From assembly GCF_017354985.1 (NCBI RefSeq), contig NZ_CP071501.1, forward strand, positions 2,933,501 through 2,997,500: 64,000 nucleotides of DNA, in the 5' to 3' direction. Below the pieces are notes generated by a model. That model had not been told where the DNA came from. It searched no databases and saw only the letters and a list, made by a program, of their open reading frames with translations. Source of the DNA: Shewanella cyperi. GTDB taxonomy: Bacteria; Pseudomonadota; Gammaproteobacteria; Enterobacterales; Shewanellaceae. Positions 9,850 through 18,620 of the stretch are shown in pieces (positions within the stretch are counted from its first letter, which is position 1; each line of letters begins with the position of its first letter). Both the position numbers and the translations under genes were made by a program.

Positions 9850-11183
9850 TAGCCTTCCCTCTCCACGGTATCCAGGCAGCTACGCAGATAAGAACCGTAG
9901 TCATACTTGCCGGGACAAACAAAGGTACACAGTGCCAAATCTTCTTCATCCAGCTCCAGCGCACCCAAAGCAACTGCACCGTCGGTATCACCGGCCAGCA
10001 GGCTGCGCAACAACATGGTTGGCAGTATGTCCAGTGGCATGACGCGCTCGTAGTTGCCGATTGGCACCATGGCACGATCAGAACCGCCGGTGCTGGTGGT
10101 CATGTTGAACAGACGTGAAGGAGACAGGTGGCCGAGGAAGGCGCGGGTGATAGAGTACTTGTTGGCGCCGGGCAGCATCCAACCGATGAACTCTTTCTCT
10201 GTACCTTCTTCCAGCAGGCTCAGCTGCAGATGGTAGCGTCCCAGGAATGCTTGTGGACCCGAGGCAGTACGACCGTTGAGCACAGAACCGGAAATCCTGC
10301 GCACGTTACCTGGTTGCACTTCACCGGCAGCCAGCTGTTCGATGCTGGCACCCAGACGGGTACGGACCAGACGCGGCTTGGCCGCTTTTGGACCACCAAT
10401 GGCAATCACACGGTTGGTGTTCAGCTCACCTGTGGTGAACAGTTGACCAATGGCGATCACGTCCTGGTAGCCAACATGCCATACGCTGCGGTGGGCAGAG
10501 GCAGGCAGAATAAAGTGGATATGAGTACCAGCCAAACCTGCAGGATGTGCACCGGCGAATTCATGTACTTCGGCGTTGGCGGCCGGAACATCGGCACCGG
10601 GTGCCTTGCAGAGGTAAACCTTTCCTTCGGTCAGCTTCGCCAGCACCTTGAGGCCGTTGGCAAAATCGTCCTTGTGCTCACGGATCACCACAACAGGGTC
10701 CGCAGCATGGGGGGTGGTATCAATGGCGGTGACAAAAATACCGGCCGGGATGGCATCCACAGCGGGTACCTTGCTGAAAGGACGGGTACGCAGTGCAGTC
10801 CACAGACCTGATTCGATCAGGTTGTCGCGAACTTGCTGCGACTCAAGCGAATCCAGTGCTGCCGCATCATACTTGGCGAAGGCGACGGCATCGTTGCCTT
10901 CGACCTCAATCACCACAGATTGCAGAACACGCTTGGCGCCCCGGTTGATTTCGAAAATAGTTCCACTGGCCAAAGCCGTATATTTCACGCCAGGATTCTT
11001 TTTGTCTTCAAAAATCACCTGACCTTTTTGAACCTTGTCGCCTACCTTGACTTTCATGGTAGGACGCAGGCCAATATACTCTTCACCCAATGTAGCTACG
11101 TGTTTAATGGCTGGGCCATCATGGATAACTTGCTCTGGTCCACCTGCTAAGGGCAGATCCAATCCTTTCTTAATTGTAATCAT
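9849..11183 (-). CDS. nqrA: Na+-NQR subunit A
   Basis: A 444-residue peripheral subunit and the first gene of the operon. It has no membrane helix. I use the ATG at 11183, giving [18 protein letters not shown], the standard NqrA N-terminus; the open frame extends 23 codons further upstream but those residues are not family-like. Only a weak GGA precedes the ATG. Internal stretches such as [15 protein letters not shown], and the C-terminal [13 protein letters not shown], are typical. Its role in quinone reduction is less clear than that of the other subunits. Confidence 0.96.
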   Translation of the reverse strand: MITIKKGLDLPLAGGPEQVIHDGPAIKHVATLGEEYIGLRPTMKVKVGDKVQKGQVIFEDKKNPGVKYTALASGTIFEINRGAKRVLQSVVIEVEGNDAVAFAKYDAAALDSLESQQVRDNLIESGLWTALRTRPFSKVPAVDAIPAGIFVTAIDTTPHAADPVVVIREHKDDFANGLKVLAKLTEGKVYLCKAPGADVPAANAEVHEFAGAHPAGLAGTHIHFILPASAHRSVWHVGYQDVIAIGQLFTTGELNTNRVIAIGGPKAAKPRLVRTRLGASIEQLAAGEVQPGNVRRISGSVLNGRTASGPQAFLGRYHLQLSLLEEGTEKEFIGWMLPGANKYSITRAFLGHLSPSRLFNMTTSTGGSDRAMVPIGNYERVMPLDILPTMLLRSLLAGDTDGAVALGALELDEEDLALCTFVCPGKYDYGSYLRSCLDTVEREG

Positions 11184-11353
11184 ATCCACATGCACTACGT
11201 TTGAAGGAAAGACAATGCGCCGCGTTCCGGTTAAACAGCCGGTTTTAAACAAAACCGTTCGCCTGGAATTAGCGCTGATTTATCACAGAAATGCGATCGC
11301 AATCACGCTGGTCGCGCGCATTTTACCCCAATTGCATTGCCATCGCCACGAAA

Positions 11354-11359
11354 ATTATA
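11354..11359 (-). promoter_or_regulatory. Possible -10 element of the nqr operon promoter
   Basis: A perfect TATAAT lies about 170 bases before nqrA in the proper direction. No good TTGACA-like -35 is found 16-18 bases upstream, so an activator may be needed or this may not be the promoter. If used, it leaves a leader of roughly 160 bases. Confidence 0.35.
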
Positions 11360-11507
11360 GGCGCATTTAAACGGGAAAATGTTGAAATTACACCCTTTTG
11401 CCACACTTTTCCCGCCCCTTTAACCGGTCCCCTAATCATTAAAATTTATTAATGCAAGCAACATCTTAACTTCTAATTTAACAAGCGCTTGCGGCAATCA
11501 AGATCAC

Positions 11508-11531
11508 AAAGCCCGGCATAAACCGGGCTTT
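11508..11531 (-). terminator. Terminator after the TonB-type receptor gene
   Basis: A ten-base-pair hairpin, AAAGCCCGGC / CCGGGCTTT-type arms with a short loop, 38 bases after the receptor stop. It separates the receptor gene from the nqr operon. Confidence 0.7.
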
Positions 11532-11569
11532 GTATGGCGGAGGGTTAAATTGTCGCAATGGGAGCTGGA

Positions 11570-13588
11570 TCACCCTTGCCAGCGATAGCCCAAAAATACG
11601 GCAGTATCTGCCCCCGCTTGCACACCAAATGGCCCCCTTATCTGAGGCCCGTTGTCACCACTGAGGTTCTCGGCCCGCAGGAAGAACGTGTGATTGCCAA
11701 GCCGATAATCCAGATTGAGGTCGACCCGGGTTACCCCGTCGATTTCGGCATCACGCATTTCAACATATTGCCCCTGAAGGGTCAGGCTCAGATTGGCGTA
11801 CCGCACACCGGCCATCAGTGTAATACTGTGCTCCGGCAACCAACCCAGCGCGCCATCCTCGCCGGCACACAGGCCAAGATTGTCCACACAAGCGTTGGCT
11901 TCGGCCCCGTTGTGGCTGAAGTCATAGTTGACTCTCAGAGGCCAATGCCAGTCACCGCTGTGCCACTGGGTATCCAGTGTCAGATGTCCGCCCCTGGCAT
12001 CCACATCCTGCAGGTTAAATTGCTGCAACATCAACTCAGAGTTGCAGGCCAAAATGGTTCGGCAGTCCAGATGCCAGTTGGCAAAACTCTGCTGCCAAAG
12101 GGTGGCTTCAAGCGCAAGGTTTTCCCCCTGCCATCTGGAACTCACGCTATGGTGCCAGGACTTCTGGGGCCGCATAGCACTGTTGCCTGCGGCCGGGGCT
12201 TGCCACTCGGCGCGGCTGGCCAGGGTCAGGGACCAGTTTCCGAGACCATAGCTCAGCTGCAGCGATGGCTGCCAGCTGCTGTCCTGAAAGTCAGTGTTCA
12301 CCCACTCGCCGGCTTGCAAGGCAGCAGCGTCATTTTCCAAGCCTTCGTCGCCCGGGCCTATGTTGCGCTCAATGCGGCTGTCGAGATATGCCAAGTCCAG
12401 CCCGAGGTGAACGCTCGCTAACCTGAACTCAGCCCCCAGATTTGCCGCCAATTGTCTGCCGGAATCAGCAATTGATAGGCCCGTCACAGGGGATTCGAGG
12501 TTCATTTCCCCCTGCGACCACAGCATCCCAGCCTGCCGGGGATGGTAATCGCCACTGTCCTCCTGAAACCCCAGACCGTAATGAACGCCCTCTGAGTCCG
12601 CCGGCCGACTGTCAATACGCAGGCCATAAGCCAAAAGGTCCGCATCGATTCCGCCCTGTTGACCTTCAAAAAAGTAAGGGGTCACTTGCGAGGCAAGGGC
12701 CAGCGCGTCAAGCATATCAACAGGTGTCTCCTCCCCGTCAGTCAGAGAGCGTTGTTGGCGTTCCGTTTGTTGGTAGTAAAGTCGGGTATGGGTTTGCCGC
12801 ACGCCAGCAGCGCCCAATCTGTGATCCAGCAGGAATCTGTGGGCCTGCTGTTTAACCCTGTCGGCCGCCGTCGCCTGGAAAGGCTCCGGCGCCACTATTG
12901 AGGTAAACGACTTCCCCCAGGGGGAGTCAAACGCATCCCGATAACTGTACTGGTAACTGAGCTCGGTGCGCTGCCATTGGCGTGCCCCTGGCAAACTCTT
13001 GGCCGCCATTTTCATCAGCAGGCGCTTCTGTGAATCGCTCTGGGGTTCGCGGTATTGCCACTGCTGGTCATCCTGGCCTCTGGCATATTGACCAAGCAAC
13101 ATAAATTCCACCCCGTCACCTTGTTGGTACCAGCCGATGTCACCCTTGCCTGCATCCCGGTCACCAAGTTCCAATCCAAAGCGATTTCCAGTCTTGCTTA
13201 AGGCGCGGCTGGACAGCTGAATATCGCCCTGGTGGCAATCAGCCGCCCCATTACACAGCGCCAGGGTATCGATAAACTCCACACCCAGAGGGATTTCCAA
13301 CGCAGGGGCGGTCAAGGGCGCGGCAAGCAAAGTGATGCCATCAAGGGACAGTGTCGCTGCACGGCCATGGTACAGACGAAAATCACTTTCCGGATAATCT
13401 CCGGGAACCTGGCTGATACCGGGCAGCAGATCCAGCAGGGGCGTAAGGGTACCGTAGTGGAACTGTCCCGCCACCGAGCTATCAAGCTTGATTGATTGTA
13501 AGGTATTGCTGTCGTTGGCTATGGCCAAAGACGGCAAGAGACAATAAAAAAGTAGCAGGAAAAATCGGTTCGCCGAACTTGGCTTCAT
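11570..13588 (-). CDS. TonB-dependent receptor-like outer-membrane protein
   Basis: A 672-residue protein with a signal peptide (cleavage likely after LAIA, about residue 24). A plug-like domain follows (to about 140, with LDGITLLAAPL and the plug phrase VEFIDTLA), then a long barrel of alternating strands ending in the aromatic FLGYRW-QG. The C-terminal third contains AENLSGDNG, the usual receptor phrase near the last strands. Three short cysteine pairs (C-x5-C, C-x5-C, C-x6-C) are placed as if in surface loops. I see no clear TonB box. The substrate is unknown, and no siderophore or vitamin genes are nearby. Confidence 0.8.
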   Translation of the reverse strand: MKPSSANRFFLLLFYCLLPSLAIANDSNTLQSIKLDSSVAGQFHYGTLTPLLDLLPGISQVPGDYPESDFRLYHGRAATLSLDGITLLAAPLTAPALEIPLGVEFIDTLALCNGAADCHQGDIQLSSRALSKTGNRFGLELGDRDAGKGDIGWYQQGDGVEFMLLGQYARGQDDQQWQYREPQSDSQKRLLMKMAAKSLPGARQWQRTELSYQYSYRDAFDSPWGKSFTSIVAPEPFQATAADRVKQQAHRFLLDHRLGAAGVRQTHTRLYYQQTERQQRSLTDGEETPVDMLDALALASQVTPYFFEGQQGGIDADLLAYGLRIDSRPADSEGVHYGLGFQEDSGDYHPRQAGMLWSQGEMNLESPVTGLSIADSGRQLAANLGAEFRLASVHLGLDLAYLDSRIERNIGPGDEGLENDAAALQAGEWVNTDFQDSSWQPSLQLSYGLGNWSLTLASRAEWQAPAAGNSAMRPQKSWHHSVSSRWQGENLALEATLWQQSFANWHLDCRTILACNSELMLQQFNLQDVDARGGHLTLDTQWHSGDWHWPLRVNYDFSHNGAEANACVDNLGLCAGEDGALGWLPEHSITLMAGVRYANLSLTLQGQYVEMRDAEIDGVTRVDLNLDYRLGNHTFFLRAENLSGDNGPQIRGPFGVQAGADTAVFLGYRWQG

Positions 13589-13696
13589 TATGCTTATTCA
13601 CCCGAAAAAATAGCGCTGGGCGATGGATGCGGTTAAGCGCCTCGCCGTATTAGAATTATTTGATAAAGCTAAGCTATCCCAATCGGGGCATAAAAA

Positions 13697-13716
13697 AAAG
13701 CGGCAATCGCCGCTTT
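13697..13716 (-). terminator. luxS terminator
   Basis: An eight-base-pair hairpin, AAAGCGGC / GCCGCTTT, with loop AATC, 20 bases after the luxS stop. It is followed on the minus strand by eight T residues, an excellent intrinsic terminator. Confidence 0.88.
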
Positions 13717-13736
13717 CTTGACACTGTGTCAAAATG

Positions 13737-14246
13737 TCACAGCCTGTTTAAAATCTCGTCGGCAAGTTTGAGTTCGTCATTGCGGTTAACCTTGACGCCT
13801 GCGGCGATGACAGCCCTGGCGATATCCTGGGCCTGGGACAGCGAATGCATTTCATAGGTACCGCATTGATACTCATTGAGCTCGGGAATAGCCTTTTGAT
13901 CCTGCACCTTGAGCACATCTTCCATGGCGGCCAGCCAAGCCTCGGCCACCCTTGTTTCCGCCGGGGCACCTATCAGGCTCATGTAGAAACCGGTACGACA
14001 CCCCATGGGCGAAATATCAATGATTTCCACGCCGTTACCGTTCAGGTGATCACGCATAAAGCCGGCAAACAGGTGCTCCAGGGTATGAATGCCCCGCTCG
14101 CTTAAAATGTCCTTGTTGGGAGCACAAAAACGCAGGTCAAACACGGTAATGGTATCACCGCCGGGGGTCTTCATGGTCTTGGCCACCCGCACAGCGGGAG
14201 CATTCATACGGGTGTGATCGACGGTAAAACTGTCAAGTAACGGCAT
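13737..14246 (-). CDS. luxS: S-ribosylhomocysteine lyase LuxS
   Basis: A 169-residue cytoplasmic metalloenzyme that cleaves S-ribosylhomocysteine to homocysteine and DPD, the precursor of autoinducer-2. The metal ligands are visible: His54 and His58 in HTLEHLF, and Cys128 in [10 protein letters not shown]. Glu57 and Cys83 ([10 protein letters not shown]) are the catalytic residues of the family. A GGAGATC ribosome site precedes the ATG. The gene stands alone with its own terminator. It serves the activated methyl cycle in any case; whether AI-2 is used as a signal cannot be told here, as no luxPQ or lsr genes are in the window. Confidence 0.98.
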   Translation of the reverse strand: MPLLDSFTVDHTRMNAPAVRVAKTMKTPGGDTITVFDLRFCAPNKDILSERGIHTLEHLFAGFMRDHLNGNGVEIIDISPMGCRTGFYMSLIGAPAETRVAEAWLAAMEDVLKVQDQKAIPELNEYQCGTYEMHSLSQAQDIARAVIAAGVKVNRNDELKLADEILNRL

Positions 14247-14368
14247 GCTGGATCTCCAATCTCTAACCTGGGTCTGTGCCCGGAACTAGCATAGCATCAA
14301 AGGCGGCCGGCCTACACGGCCCTGACCCGCCGCCCATCCTCAGAAATATTCATGTTGGCTGACGCCAA

Positions 14369-15457
14369 TTATTGCCGCAGCCGGGTATAGGCATCCTCGG
14401 AAATGGCGTGATAGCGCCTGACGCCCTGCTCATATTCCTTGTAAGCCTTGTAAACCTTTTCCATCATGGGGTCCTGGGCCGACTGCTCGGCAATCACCTC
14501 CGCGGACACCTTACGCAGCTGTGCCATCACGTCCTCGGGGAACTGGCGCAATTGCACCCCGTGTTCATTGATCAGGGAATCCAGCGCCGCCACATGGCGC
14601 ACTGTGTACTCATCAAGCATATCCTGGTTGATGGCCTTGGCGGCCCCTTTGACTATGGCCTGCAGATCATTGGGCAATGCCGCAAAGGCCTGCTGGTTAA
14701 TCAGAAACTCCAGTGATGAACCCGGCTCATGCCAGCCCGGATAGTAGTAATACCTGGCGGCCTTGTGCAGGCCGAAGGCCAGATCGTTAAAGGGCCCCAC
14801 CCATTCGGTAGCGTCAATGGCACCGGTTTGCAGCGCGGTATAGAGTTCCCTCCCCGGCAGGGTCACCGGCACGCCACCAACCCGTTTGAGCACTTCACCA
14901 CCGAGCCCCGGCAGGCGCATTTTCAGGCCCTTAAGATCTTCCATGCTGTTGATTTCACGATTGAACCAGCCGCCCATTTGCACCCCGGTATTACCGCCCG
15001 GCAAGGGAAGTATGCCAAAGGGGGCATAAACCTCCTCCCACAATTGCTGGCCGCCGCCGTAGGTGAACCAGCCATTCATTTCCTGGGCGTTAAGACCAAA
15101 GGGAATGGAGGTGAAAAACTGCGCCGCCGGCGCCTTGCCCTTCCAGTAATAAGCAGCCGAGTGTCCCATTTGCACCGTGCCCTGACTGACGGCATCGAAT
15201 ACCTCGAACGCCGGCATCAGCTCCCCTGCACCGTAGACCTTGATTTTCAGTCTGCCGGCGGACATCTCCTCCACCATGGTCGCGAACCGCTCAGGCGCCA
15301 TGCCAAGGCCCGGGAAATTCTTTGGCCAGGAGGTGGCCAGCTTCCATTCTATGGGTTTAATTTCAGCCTGGGCTTTGCCCGCTTGCTGTCCGTCCTGCTG
15401 ATTACAGCCCAGCAGCATGGCTACCGCCAGCAATGCCGTCCCTATCCTGAATTTCAT
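14369..15457 (-). CDS. dctP: TRAP transporter solute-binding protein (DctP family)
   Basis: A 362-residue periplasmic binding protein anchored as a lipoprotein (lipobox LLGC, Cys18). It has the DctP-family fold; the opening TSWPKNFPGLG and the binding-region EWVGPFNDLAFGLHKAA resemble the subgroup that binds 2-oxo acids or lactate (TakP-like) more than the C4-dicarboxylate binders. It is the third gene of an operon in the order small membrane subunit, large membrane subunit, binding protein. A strong AAAGGAG precedes the ATG. The specificity is an inference from resemblance only. Confidence 0.92.
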   Translation of the reverse strand: MKFRIGTALLAVAMLLGCNQQDGQQAGKAQAEIKPIEWKLATSWPKNFPGLGMAPERFATMVEEMSAGRLKIKVYGAGELMPAFEVFDAVSQGTVQMGHSAAYYWKGKAPAAQFFTSIPFGLNAQEMNGWFTYGGGQQLWEEVYAPFGILPLPGGNTGVQMGGWFNREINSMEDLKGLKMRLPGLGGEVLKRVGGVPVTLPGRELYTALQTGAIDATEWVGPFNDLAFGLHKAARYYYYPGWHEPGSSLEFLINQQAFAALPNDLQAIVKGAAKAINQDMLDEYTVRHVAALDSLINEHGVQLRQFPEDVMAQLRKVSAEVIAEQSAQDPMMEKVYKAYKEYEQGVRRYHAISEDAYTRLRQ

Positions 15458-15490
15458 ACAAACGACTCCTTTTTCATTTTGTCAGGGGAC

Positions 15491-16861
15491 TCAGCCCTGA
15501 CCATAAATCACTTCCGGCAACCAGGTGGCAAGTGCAGGCCACAGGCTGAGCACCAAGAGCAACAAGAGTTGTATGGCGACAAAGGGCACCACACCGCGAT
15601 AAATCTGGGCACTGCTGACCATTTGCCCTGCCACACCCCGCAGATAAAAGAGTGCAAAGCCAAAGGGCGGGGTCAAAAACGAGGTCTGCAGGTTGATGGC
15701 GATCATTATCCCAAGCCACACGGGATCGAGCCCCATTGCCAGCAAAATCGGCGCCACCAGCGGCACCACCACAAAGGTGATCTCGATAAAGTCCAAAATG
15801 AAGCCGAGCAGGAAGATCACCAACATCACCAGAGCCATAGCACCAATCACGCCACCGGGCATATTGGAAAACAGCTGATGGATAAGCTCCTCACCGCCAA
15901 GACCGCGAAATACCAGGGAAAACACCGAGGCACCAATCAGGATCAAAAACACCATGGAGGTGATCTTGACCGTCGCCTGCATCACCTCACCCAGCACCCG
16001 CCGACACAGCTGTCCCTTGATAAGGGCAATGACCAGAGCACCACCGGCTCCAACGGATGCGGCCTCGGTGGGGGTAGCTATGCCGAACAGAATTGACCCC
16101 AACACCAAAAAAATCAGCAGCATGGGCGGCAGCAGTGCCGTCAGCACCTGACCCCATGATATGGGCTCAGCCCCGGTGGCCTCTTCTGTTTTGCCAAAGG
16201 CGTTTGGCCGCCACCAGAGCATCAATGCCGTATACAACACATACAGCAGCACCAACAGCAGCCCGGGGATCAGGGCTCCGGCAAACAGATCACCGACGGA
16301 CACCGACTTGGGATTGAAGATCCCCATTTTCAGCTGTGCCTGCTGATAAGCATTGGACAGCACATCCCCCAGCAGCACCAGGGCGATGGAGGGCGGGATA
16401 ATCTGCCCCAGAGTACCGGTGGCACAAATGGCACCGGCGCTGAATTCCGGGGAATAGCCGCGTTTAAGCAGGGTCGGCAGCGACATCAGCCCCATGGTAA
16501 CCACTGTGGCGCCCACAATGCCGGTACTGGCCGCCAGCAACATGCCGACAAAAAACACGCTGAAGATAAGCCCACCACGCAAACGACCAAACAGCGCCGC
16601 CATGGTGGTCAGCAGCTGTTCTGCCACCCGGGACTTTTCCAGCACCACGCCCATAAACACAAACAGGGGGACCGCCATCAGTATGCCGTTGTTGAGCACC
16701 CCATAGATGCGGTTCGGCAGCAGCCCCAGCAGGCTGAGGTCAAATTCGCCAAACAGGCTGGCAATAAAGGCAAACAGCAGCGCCGTGCCCCCCAGGGTCA
16801 GGGCCACGGGGTAACCCAGCATCAGCACCAGACAAATAACAGCAAACAATGCCAGCGCCAT
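15491..16861 (-). CDS. dctM: TRAP transporter large permease subunit
   Basis: A 456-residue DctM-type membrane protein with about 12 helices. This subunit forms the sodium-coupled elevator transporter that accepts solute from the binding protein. Conserved stretches include AVPLFVFMGVVLEKS, ASTGIVGATVVTMG, GQIIPPSIALVLLGD and ATPTEAASVGAGG, all typical of the family. The gene begins one base after the stop of the small subunit, so they are translationally coupled. A 33-base gap separates it from the binding-protein gene. The insertion at about residues 175-195 (QQAQLKMGIFNPKSVSVGD) is seen in the mannitol/2-oxo acid subgroup. Confidence 0.95.
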   Translation of the reverse strand: MALALFAVICLVLMLGYPVALTLGGTALLFAFIASLFGEFDLSLLGLLPNRIYGVLNNGILMAVPLFVFMGVVLEKSRVAEQLLTTMAALFGRLRGGLIFSVFFVGMLLAASTGIVGATVVTMGLMSLPTLLKRGYSPEFSAGAICATGTLGQIIPPSIALVLLGDVLSNAYQQAQLKMGIFNPKSVSVGDLFAGALIPGLLLVLLYVLYTALMLWWRPNAFGKTEEATGAEPISWGQVLTALLPPMLLIFLVLGSILFGIATPTEAASVGAGGALVIALIKGQLCRRVLGEVMQATVKITSMVFLILIGASVFSLVFRGLGGEELIHQLFSNMPGGVIGAMALVMLVIFLLGFILDFIEITFVVVPLVAPILLAMGLDPVWLGIMIAINLQTSFLTPPFGFALFYLRGVAGQMVSSAQIYRGVVPFVAIQLLLLLVLSLWPALATWLPEVIYGQG

Positions 16862-16862
16862 A

Positions 16863-17366
16863 TCAATATTCCCCCCGCTTCAGGCTGATGCCCTTGCGAT
16901 ACAGCTGAGCCAGTCCTTCCAGTACCAGGCTGGTGGACAGCACCAGCAGCAGGGATTTTTGCAGGTAGACATAGGCCAGACCACCGGCCTCCACCGAGGA
17001 CTCGTGAATGCGCCAGGAGCCCAACACATAAGCCCAACTGAAACCGAAAATGGTCAGCGCCAGGGGGAAGAGGAACAGCAGAGCGCCGAGAAAATCAATC
17101 CAGCACTGACTGCGGGCCGAAAAACGGCGATAGAAAACATCAACCCGCACATGGGCGTCACGTTTGAGGGTAAAACCGGCGGCCAGGGTAAAAATGGCGC
17201 CGTGCAGATAAAGGGCCGTTTCCTGGATGGCGGTGGCGCCGATGCCAAATACGTAGCGCAACAGCACCACGGTCAGGGTCAACAGCAAAATAGCCAGGCT
17301 GCACCAACCCGCAAGCCGGCCACAACCTTCGGTCAGCGCCTCGGCCCATTCAATTAAGTGTTTCAT
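16863..17366 (-). CDS. dctQ: TRAP transporter small permease subunit
   Basis: A 167-residue DctQ-type protein with four membrane helices, the scaffold partner of the large permease. The start is the ATG at 17366 (MKHLIEWAEAL), preceded by CAAGAG; the open frame extends nine codons upstream only through a TTG. The motif FGIGATAIQETALYLHGAIF followed by RDAHVRVDVFY is typical of the family. It is the first gene of the TRAP operon. No regulator gene is adjacent. Confidence 0.92.
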   Translation of the reverse strand: MKHLIEWAEALTEGCGRLAGWCSLAILLLTLTVVLLRYVFGIGATAIQETALYLHGAIFTLAAGFTLKRDAHVRVDVFYRRFSARSQCWIDFLGALLFLFPLALTIFGFSWAYVLGSWRIHESSVEAGGLAYVYLQKSLLLVLSTSLVLEGLAQLYRKGISLKRGEY

Positions 17367-17465
17367 TGCTCTTGTTATCCGTAAAAATCGCAACCTATTG
17401 ATAACAGAAAAAACACAATGAATAAACAGCCGTTAAGCCCTGTGGATTGTCGGCTGTACATAAAA

Positions 17466-17487
17466 AAACCACGCATGAGCGTGGTTT
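17466..17487 (-). terminator. bolA terminator
   Basis: A nine-base-pair hairpin, AAACCACGC / GCGTGGTTT, with loop ATGA, 20 bases after the bolA stop and followed by T residues on the minus strand. Confidence 0.88.
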
Positions 17488-17507
17488 GTCATATCACAGC
17501 AGCCGAA

Positions 17508-17810
17508 TCAACCGCCGCGGCACTTGGGCGAGTCGGGAGCCGCCCCCTGGGCCTGCCATTCTTCGGGGGTATAAGTGTGCATCGCCAGCGCATGGACGCC
17601 GCCGGCCAGCTCGTCAGCCAGGGCCTGGTTAACCGCCCGGTGGCGGGCCAACAGTCGCTGACCGCTGAAATGCTCACTGACCACAATCACCTTGAAATGG
17701 GTCTCTGAATTCGGTGGCACATTGTGCATGTGGCTCTCGTTGTTCACCTCAAGATGGGTGGGCGCCAGGGCCTGGGTCAGCTTGGTTTCAATGATTTGGG
17801 CTAAAGACAT
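17508..17810 (-). CDS. bolA: BolA family protein
   Basis: A 100-residue cytoplasmic protein with the BolA fold. The recognisable core is [31 protein letters not shown] followed in pieces by [13 protein letters not shown]. The conserved His of the helix-turn-helix-like segment is present in RHRAVN. BolA proteins partner with monothiol glutaredoxins in iron-sulfur handling and affect cell shape and biofilm in E. coli. The gene stands alone between the TRAP operon and the AlkB-like gene, with its own terminator. In E. coli bolA neighbours yajG; here yajG is about 6 kb away. Confidence 0.92.
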   Translation of the reverse strand: MSLAQIIETKLTQALAPTHLEVNNESHMHNVPPNSETHFKVIVVSEHFSGQRLLARHRAVNQALADELAGGVHALAMHTYTPEEWQAQGAAPDSPKCRGG

Positions 17811-17867
17811 TCTCTGTTCCGCAATTTGAGGCTTGGTATGTGCGCAAGGTTACTGCCGTCATTCTTA

Positions 17868-17910
17868 CCGGTCAATCTTGCCGGCCACTCTAGCCGGTTA
17901 GTTTTGCCGG
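17868..17910. repeat. Near-direct repeat at the 3' end of the alkB-like gene
   Basis: Two 17-base units (CCGGTCAATCTTGCCGG at 17868 and CCGGTTAGTTTTGCCGG at 17894) with a 26-base period straddle the stop codon. The last eight codons of the gene derive from the second unit. Confidence 0.7.
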
Positions 17911-18555
17911 TCGTTCAGCTGATCCACTAGCAGTGCCGTGAATAGCAGTGCCGTGAAATCCCGGGGTAAGCAGCCTGAAGGTGAAGTTCAGCCGCTCGCC
18001 GACACCCTTGCATCTGGGCAGGCCGTGTTGCCAATGCTGCTGCATGGGATGATGCATCAGCAGCAGATCGCCACTGTTCAGTACCAGGCTCAGCCGCCGC
18101 CCCGTAAGCTTGTCCTTGAGCACAAACTCACGGCTGGCCCCGAGGGTGATGGAAGCTATATCACTGCCGGGCACCAGCTCGGGTTCGTCGTCGCTGTGAA
18201 AGCCCATGGCATCCTCTCCACTGCGATAGCGGTTGACCAGCACACCGTTACTGACAAAACCCAGCTCCCACTCCAGCTTGGCCCGAAGCCTCGCCGCCAG
18301 CGGCGGCCAGGGCAAGGCCTTTACCAGCAGCGAAGAATAGACATAGTCGCAGCCGGGATCGGCAAACCACACCTGCTGCCTGGGAATGGGGTGCCACTTG
18401 CCGTAGACTCTAATCGACGGACTCTCAAAGGGATACGTGCCGGCCTCGGCCCACAACGCATCCTGTCTTGTCTGGTCGAGAAATCCCGGAATATAAGTCA
18501 TGGGCGGCATCTCGGCATCACCCAAGCCAAAATCCAGTTGTACGCCCTTTGACAT
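17890..18555 (-). CDS. AlkB-like 2-oxoglutarate/Fe(II) dioxygenase
   Basis: A 221-residue dioxygenase of the AlkB superfamily, closest by eye to the ALKBH2/3-like bacterial group. Iron ligands are His120 and Asp122 in [10 protein letters not shown] and His177 in WQHGLPR. The 2-oxoglutarate-binding Arg is in ERLNFTFR. The substrate loop [15 protein letters not shown] is intact. Family members remove alkyl groups from DNA or RNA bases. The last 20 residues lie beyond the usual fold and are built from short duplications (a 15-base perfect tandem repeat encoding [10 protein letters not shown], and a second repeat at the stop). Divergent from rlmG, with about 65 bases between the starts. Confidence 0.9.
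   Translation of the reverse strand: MSKGVQLDFGLGDAEMPPMTYIPGFLDQTRQDALWAEAGTYPFESPSIRVYGKWHPIPRQQVWFADPGCDYVYSSLLVKALPWPPLAARLRAKLEWELGFVSNGVLVNRYRSGEDAMGFHSDDEPELVPGSDIASITLGASREFVLKDKLTGRRLSLVLNSGDLLLMHHPMQQHWQHGLPRCKGVGERLNFTFRLLTPGFHGTAIHGTASGSAERPAKLTG
17928..17957. repeat. 15-bp perfect tandem duplication inside the alkB-like gene
   Basis: TAGCAGTGCCGTGAA occurs twice with no spacer. It is in frame (five codons) and adds one copy of a five-residue unit near the protein C-terminus. Confidence 0.9.
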
Positions 18556-18620
18556 TTACCATCGCCTCTGTGGTTGGGATCTGCGATAATCCCCGTTTTG
18601 CTCATCTGTTACTTTGCCAT

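Larger units (their letters stand above)
11184..11569. other. Intergenic region upstream of nqrA
   Basis: About 385 bases with no supported gene. It holds the terminator of the TonB-type receptor at its right end, the candidate nqr -10 at 11354, and an A+T-rich stretch around 11437-11485. Small palindromes (GCGATCGC at 11293, AAGCGCTT near 11483) could be protein sites, but I cannot name a regulator. Confidence 0.5.
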
